Of a DNA stretch of 64,000 nt, positions 43,978-55,036 are shown one piece after another. The DNA is taken from NCBI GenBank assembly GCA_034359265.1, contig CP136890.1, forward strand, positions 31,042,501 through 31,106,500, written 5' to 3'. The notes below the pieces were generated by a model that had not been told where the DNA came from, searched no databases, and saw only the letters and a program-made list of their open reading frames with translations. Made by a program: the position numbers and the translations under genes. Source of the stretch: Canna indica (taxonomy: Eukaryota; Streptophyta; Magnoliopsida; Zingiberales; Cannaceae). Each line of letters starts with the position of its first letter. The first letter of the stretch is position 1.

Positions 43978-46900
43978 ATGGCGGCGTCATCGAATCAGAT
44001 CAATCCTACTGTGCCCAGATTCGATGGTGTCGAATATGAAGATTGGGCGACGATGATGCAGACATTTTTCATCTCACAAGACCTATGGGAGTTGGTGTCA
44101 AATGGGTATGCCGAAGAAAATCTGTCCGACGGAGTTCTGAGAGAGACAAAGAAGAAGGATGCCAAAGCTCTTAGTTTCATTCAGCAAGCCGTGGATGGAA
44201 AAGTATTCAAACTGATCTCCTCGGCAAGAATGGCGAAAGTTGTGTGGGATATTCTGGAGTGTAACTTCAAAGGGAATACAAAGGTACGTAAAGTTAAGAA
44301 GCAAACTTTATGTAGGAAATTTGAAGGAGCTTTTATGCGTGAGGATGAAGAATTAGGTTCCTATTTTTCTGATATGGTGGAACTTGCCAATCAATTGAGA
44401 AAAATTGGTGATGATGTGCCTGATTACCGTGTGGTGGAGAAAATCTTGCGGAGTCTCATAGAAAAATATGATCATGCTAGGAGAGAAGAAAAGGCTTTGC
44501 GTTCTAGCATGAGAGATCTAAAGATGACCAATTTTCATTATGAAAAACTTGCTGCATGGATGAAGGGAAAAGAGAACATTGGTGAAACAAGCAATCAAAA
44601 GAAGGAAGACAACTTTGATACATCAAGTCAAGTTTCTGAGTCTTCACAATCTGGTAAAAAATCTTACTACAAGAAAGTTCAATGTTATTATTGCAAAAGA
44701 TATGGACATATAGAAAGAAATTGTAGAATCAAGGCTCAACATATGAAGCATGTGAATCTGGTTGAGCAAAAAGAACCTAAAGAAGAAGAAGAAATAATCT
44801 TAATGGCCGGAATTGGAGTTCAAACAGGTTCTTGGTACATAGATAGTGGTTGCAGTAACCACATGACTGCTGAGCTTAGTCTATTTTCTGAGTTAAATAA
44901 GAATCATATAGCTGACAAGATGAATAGCAGTAGCTGACAAGATGAATCATATAGCTGAGTTAAATTTGGAGATGGCTCAATTAAGAAAGCTCTAGGAAAA
45001 GGCAATATCAAAGTTAATAGCAGTAGTGACAAGATGATTAAAAATGTACTTTATGTACCTGATCTTGATTCAAGCCTTTTGAGTGTGGGTCAACTGATGA
45101 AGGAAGGTTTTTCCTTAGTCTTTGAAGACAATTCTTGTACTGTATTTGTGGATAAAACCAAACAAGATGAACTGATTAAAGTTTTTATTGCTCGCAACAA
45201 TTTGTTCAGCTTCAATCCTATTGAATCTGGACATGCTTTGCAAGCTGGAATTGATAATTCGGGTGAAGTTTGGCATAATAGATTTGGTCATACTTGTATT
45301 GATCATCTTGTTTGCATGAGTAAAAACAACATGGTGAGAGGATTGCCCGACATCACCAAAGAAGAATTAGAGCATATTTGCAGTAGTTGAGCAGAAGGAA
45401 AACAACACAGAACTCCTTTTCCCAAGAAAGCCAGCAGTAGATCAGTAGCTCCTCTTCAGCTGGTGCATTCCGACTTGTGTGGGCCAATACAAATTGAATT
45501 TGTCAACAACAATAAATATTTTGTGCTGTTTATTGATGACTTTAGCAGGTATGTTTGGATTCATTTTGTTAAGAACAAGAATGAAGCATTTGAAGCTTTC
45601 AAACTTTTCAGAACTCAAGCTGAAAGTGAATTAAACTGTAAACTGAAGATGCTACGAATTGATAGAGGTGGTGAATTTGTATATGTAAAGTTTGATGATT
45701 ATTGTAGGAGAAATGGGATTATTCGTCAACTAACAGCAGGATACTCTCCACAACAGAATGGTGTTGTGGAGAGAAAGAATAGAACGGTCCTAGAGATGGT
45801 AAAATGTATGCTAAAAGGAAAAAATGTTTCCAAATATCTATGGGCAGAAGCTGAACGTACAATAGTTTATATCATCAACCGAAGCTTCACTACTTCTCTT
45901 GAAAAGAAGACACCATATGAGGCATTATATGGAGCTGAAGATGAAGAAAATTCAAGTTCAGAATCAGAATCACCTCCAAGGAAATTTGGCAGTCTGTGTG
46001 AGATCTATCAGAGAACTCAAATGTGTAATTCAGCTCAAGTCAAAGAACCATCAACTTATTTTGAAGCTGCCAATGATTAACTCTGGATTAAGGCTATGAA
46101 GGAGGACTTTGTTCAATTGAAAAACATGAAACATGGAAGCTAGTTAATCTTCCGGAAGGTAAAGTTCCTATAGGCCTTAAATGAATTTTTAAAATCAAGC
46201 ACAATGCTGATGGTTCTATCAACAAGTATAAAGCAATATTGGTAGCAAAGGGCTACATTTAAATTGAGGGAGTTGATTTCCATTGAAACATTTGCTCCTG
46301 TGGCTCGATTGGAAACAGTAAGGCTTTTGATAAGTTTTACTGCAAAACAAAATTGGATTCTTTATCAACTTGATGTTAAATATGCTTTTCTCAATGGTGA
46401 TTTGACTGATGAAGTTTATGTTCAACAGCCAGAAGGTTATGTTGTAAAAGGAGAAGAAAGCAAAGTTTATCTCCTAAGAAAAGCTCTATATGGCTTGCGT
46501 CAAGCCCCTAGAGCATGGTACTCTAAAATAGACAAATACTTCCTAGATCAGGGCTTCTCAAGAAGTGTAAATGATCATACTTTGTATATTCTGCAAAAGA
46601 AAAATCAGATAGAAATCATAGCATGCATGTATGTTGATGATTTGATCTTTACAAGAAGTCATGAGCAGCATATCTTTAAATTCAAAAATGACATGTTTAG
46701 CATATTTGAGATGACTGATTTAGGTCACATGAGTTATTTTCTCAGGTTTGAAATTAAACAACTGCCTCACTGCATATGTTTGCCTCAAACCAAATATGCA
46801 AAGGATTTACTTACTCGCTTTGAGATGCAAAATTGTAAAGCAGTAAATACTCCCATGACAACAGATGCCAAGACAAGCTTTAGTGAAACTAGTGTTCCAG

Positions 46901-47574
46901 TTGATGCAAGACAATATCGAGCTCTGGTTGGAAGTCTGATGTATCTGACAAATTCACGGCCAGATCTCATGTATTCAGTTGGTCTTCTCTCGAGGTATAT
47001 GCATAAACCTCTTTCTTGTCATTTGATTGCTGCAAAACGTATATTAAGATACATAAATGGAACACTGGATTATGGTCTGATATATAATAGAGACAGTGAA
47101 TTCAAGTTAATTGGATTCGTTGACTCTGACTGGGCTGGTAGCTTGGAAGATAGAAAAAGTACCACTGGATACATATTTAAATCAGGATCAGCTGCAGTAT
47201 GTTGGTGTTTGAGAAAACAAGCAACAACTGCATTATCAACAGCTAAAGCAGAGTACATTGCAGCAGCTTTAGCATCTTGTCATGCCACATGGCTCAGAAG
47301 AATACTTGAGGAAATTGGGTATAAAATCTCTGAACCTACTGTTTTATGGTGTGATAATATTTCAGCAATTGTTATTTCCAACAATCCTGTACAACACTCA
47401 AAGTCTCGGCATATTGAAACAAAGTTTCATTACATAAGAGAGTTAATCTCCGACAATGTGATTGATTTAAGACACTGCTACACAAGAGATCAAGTAGCAG
47501 ATGTTTTTACCAAAGCTCTACCTGCTGAAAAGTTTGAATACTTTAGAAATGAACTTGGTGCACAGAGAATATGA
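43978..47574 (+). pseudogene. Copia-2 gag-pol polyprotein, disrupted
   Basis: Gag starts MAASSNQINP at 43978, finger CYYCKRYGHIERNC at about 44683-44724, protease WYIDSGCSNHM at about 44833. Then comes a stop caused by a small local duplication (44935). Protease end and pre-integrase (45034-45390), integrase core (45463-46080, [20 protein letters not shown]) and RT-RNase H (46264-47574, 436 codons open, MYVDDLIFTRS, WCDNISAI, HYIRELI) follow. RT lacks its first part because of stops and a frame change near 46080-46280. Its gag shares FDGVEYEDW and MMQTFFIS with Copia-1. Confidence 0.93.
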
Positions 47575-47588
47575 ATCAAGGGGGAGTT

Positions 47589-47921
47589 TGTTAGCATCTG
47601 ATTCATTTCCATGCACTTGACACGTCAGATGCCACCTGGATAGCATCTGGATCTCTTCTGGAGTCTTCTACAGATGCCAAGTCAGATTCTAGAAGTCCAC
47701 ATTCTTCCGTAGTTGAGATTAGTTGTACCTGTGTAAACAAGTTTAACTGAAGAAGTTACATAGCTTAGCATAGATATAAAAACAGAGCATTGTAATCTTT
47801 TTTCGCTTGTTGTCTCGTATACTCTTGTTCATTCTAGTTTTTAGTAATACAATTGAATTCCTTTATTCTTTATTCTTCTTCTTCTCTTTTCTTGGAAATA
47901 CTCAAGGTGCTAACTTCATCA
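47589..47921 (+). repeat. Copia-2 3' LTR
   Basis: 333 bp; TGTTAGCATCTGATTC to TTCATCA, followed by CTCCA and the remainder of the MULE 2 right arm. Confidence 0.92.
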
Positions 47922-47926
47922 CTCCA

Positions 47927-48371
47927 CGCTGAGGTCGGCCAGCACGCGACAGTCCTCCAAGGCCCCGCCGACGTCGACTGGTTCGTTGACGAGAACCGCA
48001 GCGACGAGAGGAGGGCAAGGCATAGATGGGAGTGGTATTTCTGTGCACTCCCAGGAAGGAAGGGAGGGCGCTGTAGGGGTGACGCCGAGGCGCTTGACGG
48101 CGGCCAGAAACAGGGACTGATAAAGATGACAACAACGACAAAGACGAAGAAGAAAAGAGAGAGAGAAAAAAATGTGGGATTATCATCCACATATAAAGTT
48201 GTCAGTCACGCGAGCGTCGTTTTCCTTCACGTCAGTTTAGTTGAGATGACATTTGACGATTTGGTAGATGACATAAACGGATGTAAATGTTGTGCATTTA
48301 TAGACGAATTTTAAAAACACGGGTAGAACATAAAATTTATGCAAACTTTATATTTTTTTAGTCTATTATTT
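47927..48371 (-). repeat. Right inverted arm of MULE 2 (outer part)
   Basis: Reverse-complement match to 34270-34735. The arm includes GC-rich, coding-like sequence (complement of GGGGCCTTGGAGGACTGTCG in both arms) as well as the TIR proper. Its inner part, beyond Copia-2, is 43600-43639. Confidence 0.8.
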
Positions 48372-48380
48372 CTTTTTTTT

Positions 48381-48849
48381 AAAAAACCAGCATATAACAA
48401 TGAGCAGGTGCAAGAGGGAAGTTTTGTATGTCTTGACGCTAATTCAGAAGCTAGCTCAAAGCATTTGAGCAAAGGTTGGAATTGGTACGAGCATGATCTT
48501 TTATTGTCTGCGAGTAGGCTTCTATCATTTTTTTTGTTACATTATTTAACTAATTTAGATATTTGGTTGCTGGCTGCAATTAGCTTAACTGCTAGTAGGA
48601 AATCCTAAATCTTACTGTTGCTTAACAAGCGACAAATTAAACTGCAACCTAAAAGGCCTGTAATCTCAACTTGCAAACTGCAACTAAACTAATTTTCTCG
48701 AGCCTAATGTTGCTACAAAACACTACCGCAGCCACGTCAGCAAGGGGCATGGTGCCAAAGTTTGGTGCCCTTCCACGACCTAAATTTTAAACCAACTTAA
48801 CCATTTAAATTTTCCAAGTGAATTAATTTGCTTAGGTATACCAATTATA
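48381..48849. other. Non-coding sequence, nothing recognised
   Basis: AT-rich, no domain-bearing frame, no obvious repeat. It may be part of the sequence MULE 2 inserted into. Confidence 0.4.
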
Positions 48850-49069
48850 CACGGGCATTTGATTATCCGCAAGTGCAAATATTGCAAAATTTATTTGCAT
48901 GCAAAAGTAAATGCCTACAAATAGATTTTACAATCTACCATTTGGTTGCCCACAAGTAAAATTATAATTTCTATTTGCAAGAGTTTAGTTGGCCGCAAAT
49001 GTAAGTTGCAATTACACTTGCAACTTGCATTTTTGTATCTAGGTCTAATAATTTTGGCACGGTCTGATA

Positions 49070-49870
49070 TAGGGGTGACAGTTTCCGGTTCGGCCCAATA
49101 GCCCGACCCGACTCAGCATGAAAAAATCGAGTTCAGGCTGGCTTTTATCGGGTTTGGGCCATTATCGGGCCGACCCGATAAGGCCGATCCCTTATCGTCC
49201 CGGGTCAGCTCGGCCTGATAGCCTAATAAACACTTCAGATCGGTATTAGCAGATTTAAAATTCGTTAATTATCGAGTTTAAACTCAATTTTAAGTATTAT
49301 TTAGTGGTATCGGATTAAATGGGCTAGTGCCAACCCATTATTTTCATTGTCGGGTCAGGCTGGTGTTTCCAGGCTGGGTTGGACACAAATTTTATCGAGT
49401 TGGGCCGGGTACGAATTTTTTCGGGTTGGGTCGGGCATGAATTTTTTCGAGTCGGTTCGGGCCAGGCACAAATTTTATTTTTCGGTTGGGATGAATTTTT
49501 TGAGCCGGGCGCAGCACGACTTTTTTTAGGCCGGGCCAGGCACGATTTTTTTTCGGGCCGAGCCGAACAAGAATTTTTTTGGGCTGGGTCGAGCAAGAAT
49601 TTTTTCGAGTTGGACCTGACACAAATTTTTTCGGGCCGGGCTGGACACTAATTTTTCTGAGTTGGGCCGTGTACAATTTTTTCGGACCGGGCCAGACATG
49701 AATTTTTTCGAGTAAGGCCGAGCACGAATTTTTTTTGAGTCGGGCCGAGTCGGGCTAGACGAGCCGAGTCGTGCACGAATATTTTCGGGCATGGCTGGGC
49801 TGAGTACGAATTTTTTTGGACCAGGGCATGTATGAATTTTTTCAGGCCGAAAACTAAGGCTAGACACGAT
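49070..49870. repeat. GC/AT-alternating tandem repeat (about 25-28 bp unit)
   Basis: Units alternate GGGC(C/T)GGGC-type words with (C)GAATTTTTTT runs, from about 49330 to 49860, preceded by GGGCCGACCCGATAA words from 49080. Many copies are imperfect. Long frames on both strands here are by-products of the repeat and are not genes. Confidence 0.8.
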
Positions 49871-49931
49871 TTACCAAACCTAGTTTAATTAATTAGTAAT
49901 ATTTAATTTTTGTATAATATTAAAAATATAT

Positions 49932-51163
49932 GGGAAAATGTCTAAAATGGTCCCTCAATTATGACTGACCTTTCACTTTGGTCCCATAACTATTTTGCGA
50001 CTCAAGTGGGTCCCCAAAGATTTGTAAACGTCACTTGGGTCCCTAGTCGTGACCTTGCCATTAAAAAAAATCCTACGTGCCTAACGTTCCGATGACGTGG
50101 CATATGATTTAGTTGACTTTTTTTACGTGTATTTAGAGATGTTTACGTGGATTATTTTATCATTTATAAAATAAAATAAGATCCATTTTTTCTCTCTCCC
50201 TCCCACTATTGTCGTCTCCTCCTCCTCCGCCGTCGTCGTTGCCGTCGCCGTCGCCGTCGCCGCTGTTGTTGCCGTGGCCGCCGTCGTCGCCGTGGCTGCC
50301 TGCGAGGATCTTCTCTACTCCATCTCATGGGACAAGACCCTCAAGGTCCGGCGAGCTGCCGACGGTCTCCGCTGCCTGGAGTTCGTACCGGGCCACGAGG
50401 ATGCAGTGAACGCCATGGCCGTGGCCGGCGACGGCATGGTGTACACGGGGTTGGCGGACGAGAAGATACATGTGTGGGCGCGCTCCCTGTCGGACGACGG
50501 TCCAGGTCATGGGCGACGGTGTCACCATGGGCTAGTAGCGATGCTGGAGCGGCACCGGTTGGCAGTGAACGTGCTAGTGTGGGAGCGAGAGGAGTCGACG
50601 GACCACATGGTGGTCGTAGGGGCATTGTGGGGGCACGATAAGGCCATCCTCTGCCTTGCTTGTGTCAGGGACGTGCTCTTCAGCGGCAGCAGCGACCGGA
50701 CGGTGAGGATTTGGCAGAAGGAAGGAGAGGGGAAGGGCTACAGGTGCCTGGGAATGATGGAGGAGCACGCGGCCGGGGTGAGGTCGCTGGTGGTAGTCCG
50801 ATTACCGGCCGCGACAGAGGAGGAGGATGCGACGGCGGTGGCAGAGGAGGAGGAGGAGGGAAGAAGAGGAGGAGGAGATGACAATGGCGGGAGGGAGAGA
50901 GAAAAAAATGGATCTTATTTTATTTTATAAATGATAAAATAATCTATGTAAGCATCTCTAAATACACGTCAGCAAAATTAACTAAATCATATGCTACGTC
51001 GTCGGAACATTAGCCACGTAGGATTTTTTTTACCGGCAGGGTCACGACCATGGACCAAAGTGATGTTTACAAATCTTTAGCGACCCACTTGAGTCGAAAA
51101 ATAGTTGTGGGACCAATGTAAAAATTTTGAAAAAGTTTAGGGACCATTTTAGACTTTTTTTCC
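49932..51163 (+). mobile_element. Pack-MULE 3 carrying a WD40 gene fragment
   Basis: Long TIRs of about 280 bp (GGGAAAATGTCTAAAATGGT on the left, inverted at the right end), with 9-bp target duplication AAAATATAT at 49923-49931 and 51164-51172. The interior (50210-50880) is GC-rich and encodes part of a WD40 protein. No transposase. This TIR sequence differs from that of MULE 1 and MULE 2. Confidence 0.9.
50284..50830 (+). pseudogene. Captured WD40-repeat gene fragment (JINGUBANG-like)
   Basis: A single frame shows successive WD40 blades: LLYSISWDKTLKV; GHEDAVNAMAV … YTGLADEKIHVWAR; LERHRLAVNVLVWERE (a blade shortened by deletion); GHDKAILCLACVRDVLFSGSSDRTVRIWQKEGEG; HAAGVRSLVVV. Blade spacing and the RTVRIW motif fit the plant JINGUBANG-type WD40 family. 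There is no ATG upstream, and the end runs into Glu/Gly-rich low-complexity sequence and the TIR. It is a trimmed capture without its first and last blades. Confidence 0.82.
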
Positions 51164-51172
51164 AAAATATAT

Positions 51173-51660
51173 TTAAAAAATCTATCAAACGACATCAGAT
51201 TTAAAATTTGAAACTACCATCGCGTTCAGCGCGCGAAAATGAGTCAGGCCGTGCACGAATTTTTTTGAGTCGGGCTGGGATGAGTCGGGCCGTTCACGAA
51301 TTCTTATGGTCATGGCTGGGCCGAGTACGAATTTTTTTTGCCAAGTCGAACATGAATTTTTTTGGATCAAGCACGAATTTTTTCGGGCCAAGCCTTGTAT
51401 GAATTTTTTTGTGGTGGGACAAGCACAAATTTTTTCGGGCTGGGCTAAAAACTTAGGCCAGACACAATTTGCCAAACCTAGTTTAATAAATTAATAATTT
51501 TTAATTTTTGTATAATATTAAAAATATATTAAAAAAATCTATCAAATGACATCAGATCTAAAATTTGACACTACCGTCGCATTCAGCGCGCGAAAACCTA
51601 CAACTTTGATATTTATTCCGTCTCCATCCGATGACTCTAAGTTGTCAAAATTAATTATTT
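51173..51660. repeat. Second copy of the tandem-repeat/LTR-fragment unit
   Basis: 51173-51235 plus the repeat units at 51236-51446 and the tail at 51447-51600 duplicate the order seen at 49848-49931. Shared words: GCCAAACCTAGTTTAAT, TTTTTGTATAATATTAAAAA, TCTATCAAA(C/T)GACATCAGAT, CATTCAGCGCGCGAAAA. The unit was duplicated before Pack-MULE 3 landed in one copy. Confidence 0.75.
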
Positions 51661-51876
51661 TTCAATACTTAAATTATTGCATTTGCAGCCCGCAATCTTG
51701 TATTGCAGGCTTTTTGGACTGCAATTCTATTTGTGGCCCACAAATGATATTAGAAATACAAGTTTCAACTAGTAAATGCTGCAAAATACTTTTGCAGCCA
51801 ACCAAATAAATTTATTGTCTAAATGCTGCAACTAGAGTTGCAGCATTTGCACTTGCGGGCAACCAAATGCCCCCTT

Positions 51877-53829
51877 AGTGAAATATAAGATTATCACAAG
51901 TAATTAAATGTTAAGCATGTAGAAAATTAAAATCACAATATTAACATAATAAATTCAGAGTGGTTCGGCTTCTAACCAAGCCAATATCCATTACCTAACT
52001 TCTCTGCTTAAGATTTCCACAATTCCATTATTGTAGTTATTTTCCTCCTAAAAGAGTACACCGATAACTTATTCATCAACTTTTGAGAATGCCTCTACCT
52101 CTATCCCAAAGAAACAACAATTACAATCTTAACCTAGGTGTATCACACACACCATACATCCAAGCATACAAATAGAACAAATACAAATACAAAATTAAAG
52201 AGTGAGAGCTCAAGAATGTGTAAAGTGTTACGCCGCACCTAGGTTCATCCATAAATAAGGGACACCGCCTAGGAGGGGTGAAACCAACAACCAAACCAAC
52301 AAGATACATCAAAAATCTTAGGAACTAATCTCAACTAGAATAACATATAACTACATTGCAGCAAAGAATTCTCAAAAAAAAGTTTAACAATTCTAAGACA
52401 ACACTAAGACAATAACTACGTAGTGGATGATGTCTCTTCCTCCAGGACTCTAGCTACCCAATCGTACAACCATCATACCTAGGGATATGAGGCAAAATCA
52501 ATAAAACGTCAGTGGAAAGCAAAGTAGGAGCATCAATATGTCAATAACAATGATAAATGAACATGATGCCATGATATCACCAAATGCAACAATCTACACC
52601 TCTCTAATAAAATATAGCATGTCAATATAATATGCATGTTCACCTATCACCTAATGCAACATATTACCAATCAAGAGCGTAGTGGACAAGTGGGTTCCCC
52701 TCGCACTGTTGCACCTTGAGAGTGGCACCTCAACTCCGCTCAAGCAAGATGTGCGACTACCCAAAGGATAGCCCGTCAGCGTCTCACACCATGACGCCGC
52801 ACACTAGCACCCTGTGTGAAAATATTGTGATCACTAGTGGCATTGCCCATACACCTTGGGCAAACAATATAAGTGTCTAAGGGCCTCGCCCAATAAAAGA
52901 TAAAATATGCAACATGTCAACTAGATCTCACCACTATAACATGTATAAAAATACTATCAACAATGATACCACCATTTGAAATGCACATATGCGACAACCA
53001 CAACAGTAATGCAACCACAATAACAACTGGATACAAATTCAACCAGAATAAATTATGATAGCAACATATGATTCATGATAAATAGAATTCTACAAAATTA
53101 TCCACCATGATTAATATAGCGATTTCTCATCAAATAAACATTGATAAATAATAACTAAATTTAACTCATGCAATTATCAACATGTCATGTCCAATAAAAT
53201 AATGCAACAGGAGATCAACAAATTTCAGAAGCCAAACAAGCAAGTAGTGGCAAGGGGTAAAACCATTATTTTACCCATTCAACATTTATCAACTGCAATA
53301 GGAGTCACGGCACAAACCCGATACAACTACCTACACTCTAAATTACAATTTCATCTGATATACTATTATTCAACATTATTTAACTATTTATCAAACTGAA
53401 TTAATGCTTTTTAATTGTCGAATAATATTGAAAAATACAAAAGACCTACCAAACGACATTGAATCTCAAATCTAACACCACCATCACATTCACCACACGA
53501 AAACCTACTACTTTCATGTTTACCTCATCCTCAACCGATGTCTCTAAGTCCCCCAAACAATTTAACTTCCATTGATACTATTTGTGTTTGCTTAATTTTC
53601 ATATATATTGCTTACGTATTGGAGTAGGCATTTGGGCTGAACCATTATAAATTATTGTGTTAGCATTGATACTATTTTTGTTTATTTAGTTTTCATATCT
53701 ATTGCTTCCGCTATTGTTATTGAATTGTCATTAGACTAAGGATTGTAAGAAACCGATAAAATCGGATTTAGGTTAAGTGTTAGTAAACACACTATTCAAC
53801 CCCTCTAGTGTAGGCCATTCGACTTGGAT
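51877..53829. repeat. LTR-like non-coding sequence
   Basis: No coding frame of note. 52390-53580 resembles the gypsy LTR-like sequence at 21900-22490 and 33217-33760 in block order (GTGGAAAGCAAAGTAGGAGC region; then CATGTCATGTCCAATAAAAT; then ACACGAAAACCTAC). 53780-53815 has CACTATTCAACCCCTCTAGT, often seen near ends of SIRE-type Copia elements. Probably several LTR remnants. Confidence 0.45.
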
Positions 53830-55036
53830 TGGGTTACACATATGGTCTTTCCTTCGTCGCCTTGTGCAATCGACACATGCTAGTAGCCTAATCTTAGATC
53901 TAATTTCAAGAAGTACCTTGCTTGGCCCAATTAGTCAAACAAGTCCATGATGAGAGGGATGGGGTACTTGTTCTTCATTGTCACCATATTTAGCGCTCGG
54001 TAGTCCACGCAAAGGCGAAGACTCTCGTCCTTCTTTCTCCAGAACAACACCGGGGTTCCGAAGGGAGCATTCGAGCTACACATTAATCCATCGCTAAGTA
54101 CCTCGTCTCTACTTTGAGAGTTCTGTCAGCTCTAGCGGTGTCATCCTGTAGGGCGGTCGGTATGGATTCTTAGTCCCCGATTCCAGCTCGATACAATGAT
54201 CCACCCTCTCCTTGGCGGTAAGGCCTTGGACATCTCGGGTCGCATTATGTCCTCAAACTCCCAAAGCACCCGCACCACTGCAACGGGTTCTCGCTCTGCC
54301 CCATCGTGTTGGTCCTCCAACTTCATCGCAGTGACTACTACGAGTTTGTCTCACCAAACTCCTTTCCTCACTTGCATGGCAGAAAGAAGCTTGTTGTGGC
54401 CTCTTGGTGTTGAACGCACCGTTGGAATGATGTTGGGGTTGTTCTCCCCCATCGAGTATAAGGTGTCGAGGAAGGCATAGACATCACCTTCGCATATTTG
54501 AGGAACTCCATCCCCAAAATGATTTGATAGTCATCGAGGGGCACCTCCATCAGGTTGGTTTGCCCTCTCCATCCTCCTACCTGCAGCGGGATATCCCTTG
54601 CAACACTGTTGATTTTTCGTGCCTTCGAGTTCACGACTTTGACCTGACTCAAGCTTCTCTCTAGCTTGAATTGAGTCCCTGTCGCTTTGCCTCTTCTTTG
54701 ACAATAAAATTGTGGGTTAATCCTGAGTCGACCATCTCTCGAGTGTTTCTGCCGCTAAGCTTGACGTCAATGAACATCTGCTCGTGTGCCACTTTGGGGG
54801 GTCCCTCCTATGAGCTTCGCTTCACCACTTAAGTCTTGAGATCATTGAGTAGTCGCACTACTCGCATGTTGGGCCTTCCAGTGTCTTCGTCTCTGCACGA
54901 GTAGTCCCTTGAGGGCCCCTTGTTGTGATTCGATGAGGACTTTGCCCTCTCCTTCTTCGCAGAAATGATGGACATTGTCTCTGCCACAGTCTCCGCTATC
55001 ATAGCGTTCAAAGCTTGTCGTTGTGGACATTCTCGG
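53830..55036 (-). pseudogene. Ty3/gypsy (chromovirus-type) protease-RT fragment
   Basis: Minus strand, right to left: a basic gag end (KKERAKSSSNHNKG, about 54980-54930); the RVP_2-type protease end (LQVGGWRGQTNLMEVPLDDYQIILGMEFL, split here between 54590 and 54500, with DYQIILGMEFL the key motif); the start of reverse transcriptase ([24 protein letters not shown] and NKYPIPLI, about 54080-53950). Frameshifts and stops are present. It is cut on the right by the Copia-3 LTR at 55037, and its catalytic RT motif is not in the window. Confidence 0.82.

Larger units (their letters stand above)
43640..47921 (+). mobile_element. Copia-2: complete Ty1/copia LTR retrotransposon
   Basis: LTRs at 43640-43961 and 47589-47921 (TGTTAGCATC…TTCATCA). 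Flanks are CTCCG (43635-43639) and CTCCA (47922-47926), a 5-bp duplication with one change. PBS TGGTATCAGAGC is at 43963-43974. A purine tract AAGGGGGAG precedes the 3' LTR. The internal region is related to Copia-1 at protein level although the LTRs are unrelated in sequence. Confidence 0.94.
34270..48371. mobile_element. MULE 2: Mutator-like element carrying a PMEI gene, expanded by three nested insertions
   Basis: The left end GGGATAATAGACTAAAAATC at 34270 and the inverted right end near 48371 (…TTTTTTAGTCTATTATT) belong to the same TIR family as Pack-MULE 1. CTTTTTTTT flanks both sides (34261-34269 and 48372-48380), a plausible but low-complexity 9-bp duplication. The inverted arms are long (about 500 bp; 34270-34770 against 43600-43639 plus 47927-48371). 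Removing Copia-1, the hAT and Copia-2 leaves about 2 kb, close to Pack-MULE 1's size. It contains a pectin methylesterase inhibitor reading frame and no Mutator transposase. Confidence 0.85.
48850..51876. mobile_element. Possible MITE-type element with 35-bp inverted ends enclosing later insertions
   Basis: 48850-48884 (CACGGGCATTTGATTATCCG…) is the near reverse complement of 51841-51876 (…CTTGCGGGCAACCAAATGCC), about 30 of 35 matching by eye. Words such as TTGCAACT, CCCACAA and TTTGCA recur near both ends. The interior holds the tandem repeats and Pack-MULE 3. No clear target duplication, so this could also be two separate copies of one short repeat in opposite orientation. Confidence 0.4.

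Noticed and set aside
49324..49867. Several 60-110-codon frames on both strands
   Set aside because: Products of the tandem repeat (KNSC/ARPE-type periodic text), not genes.
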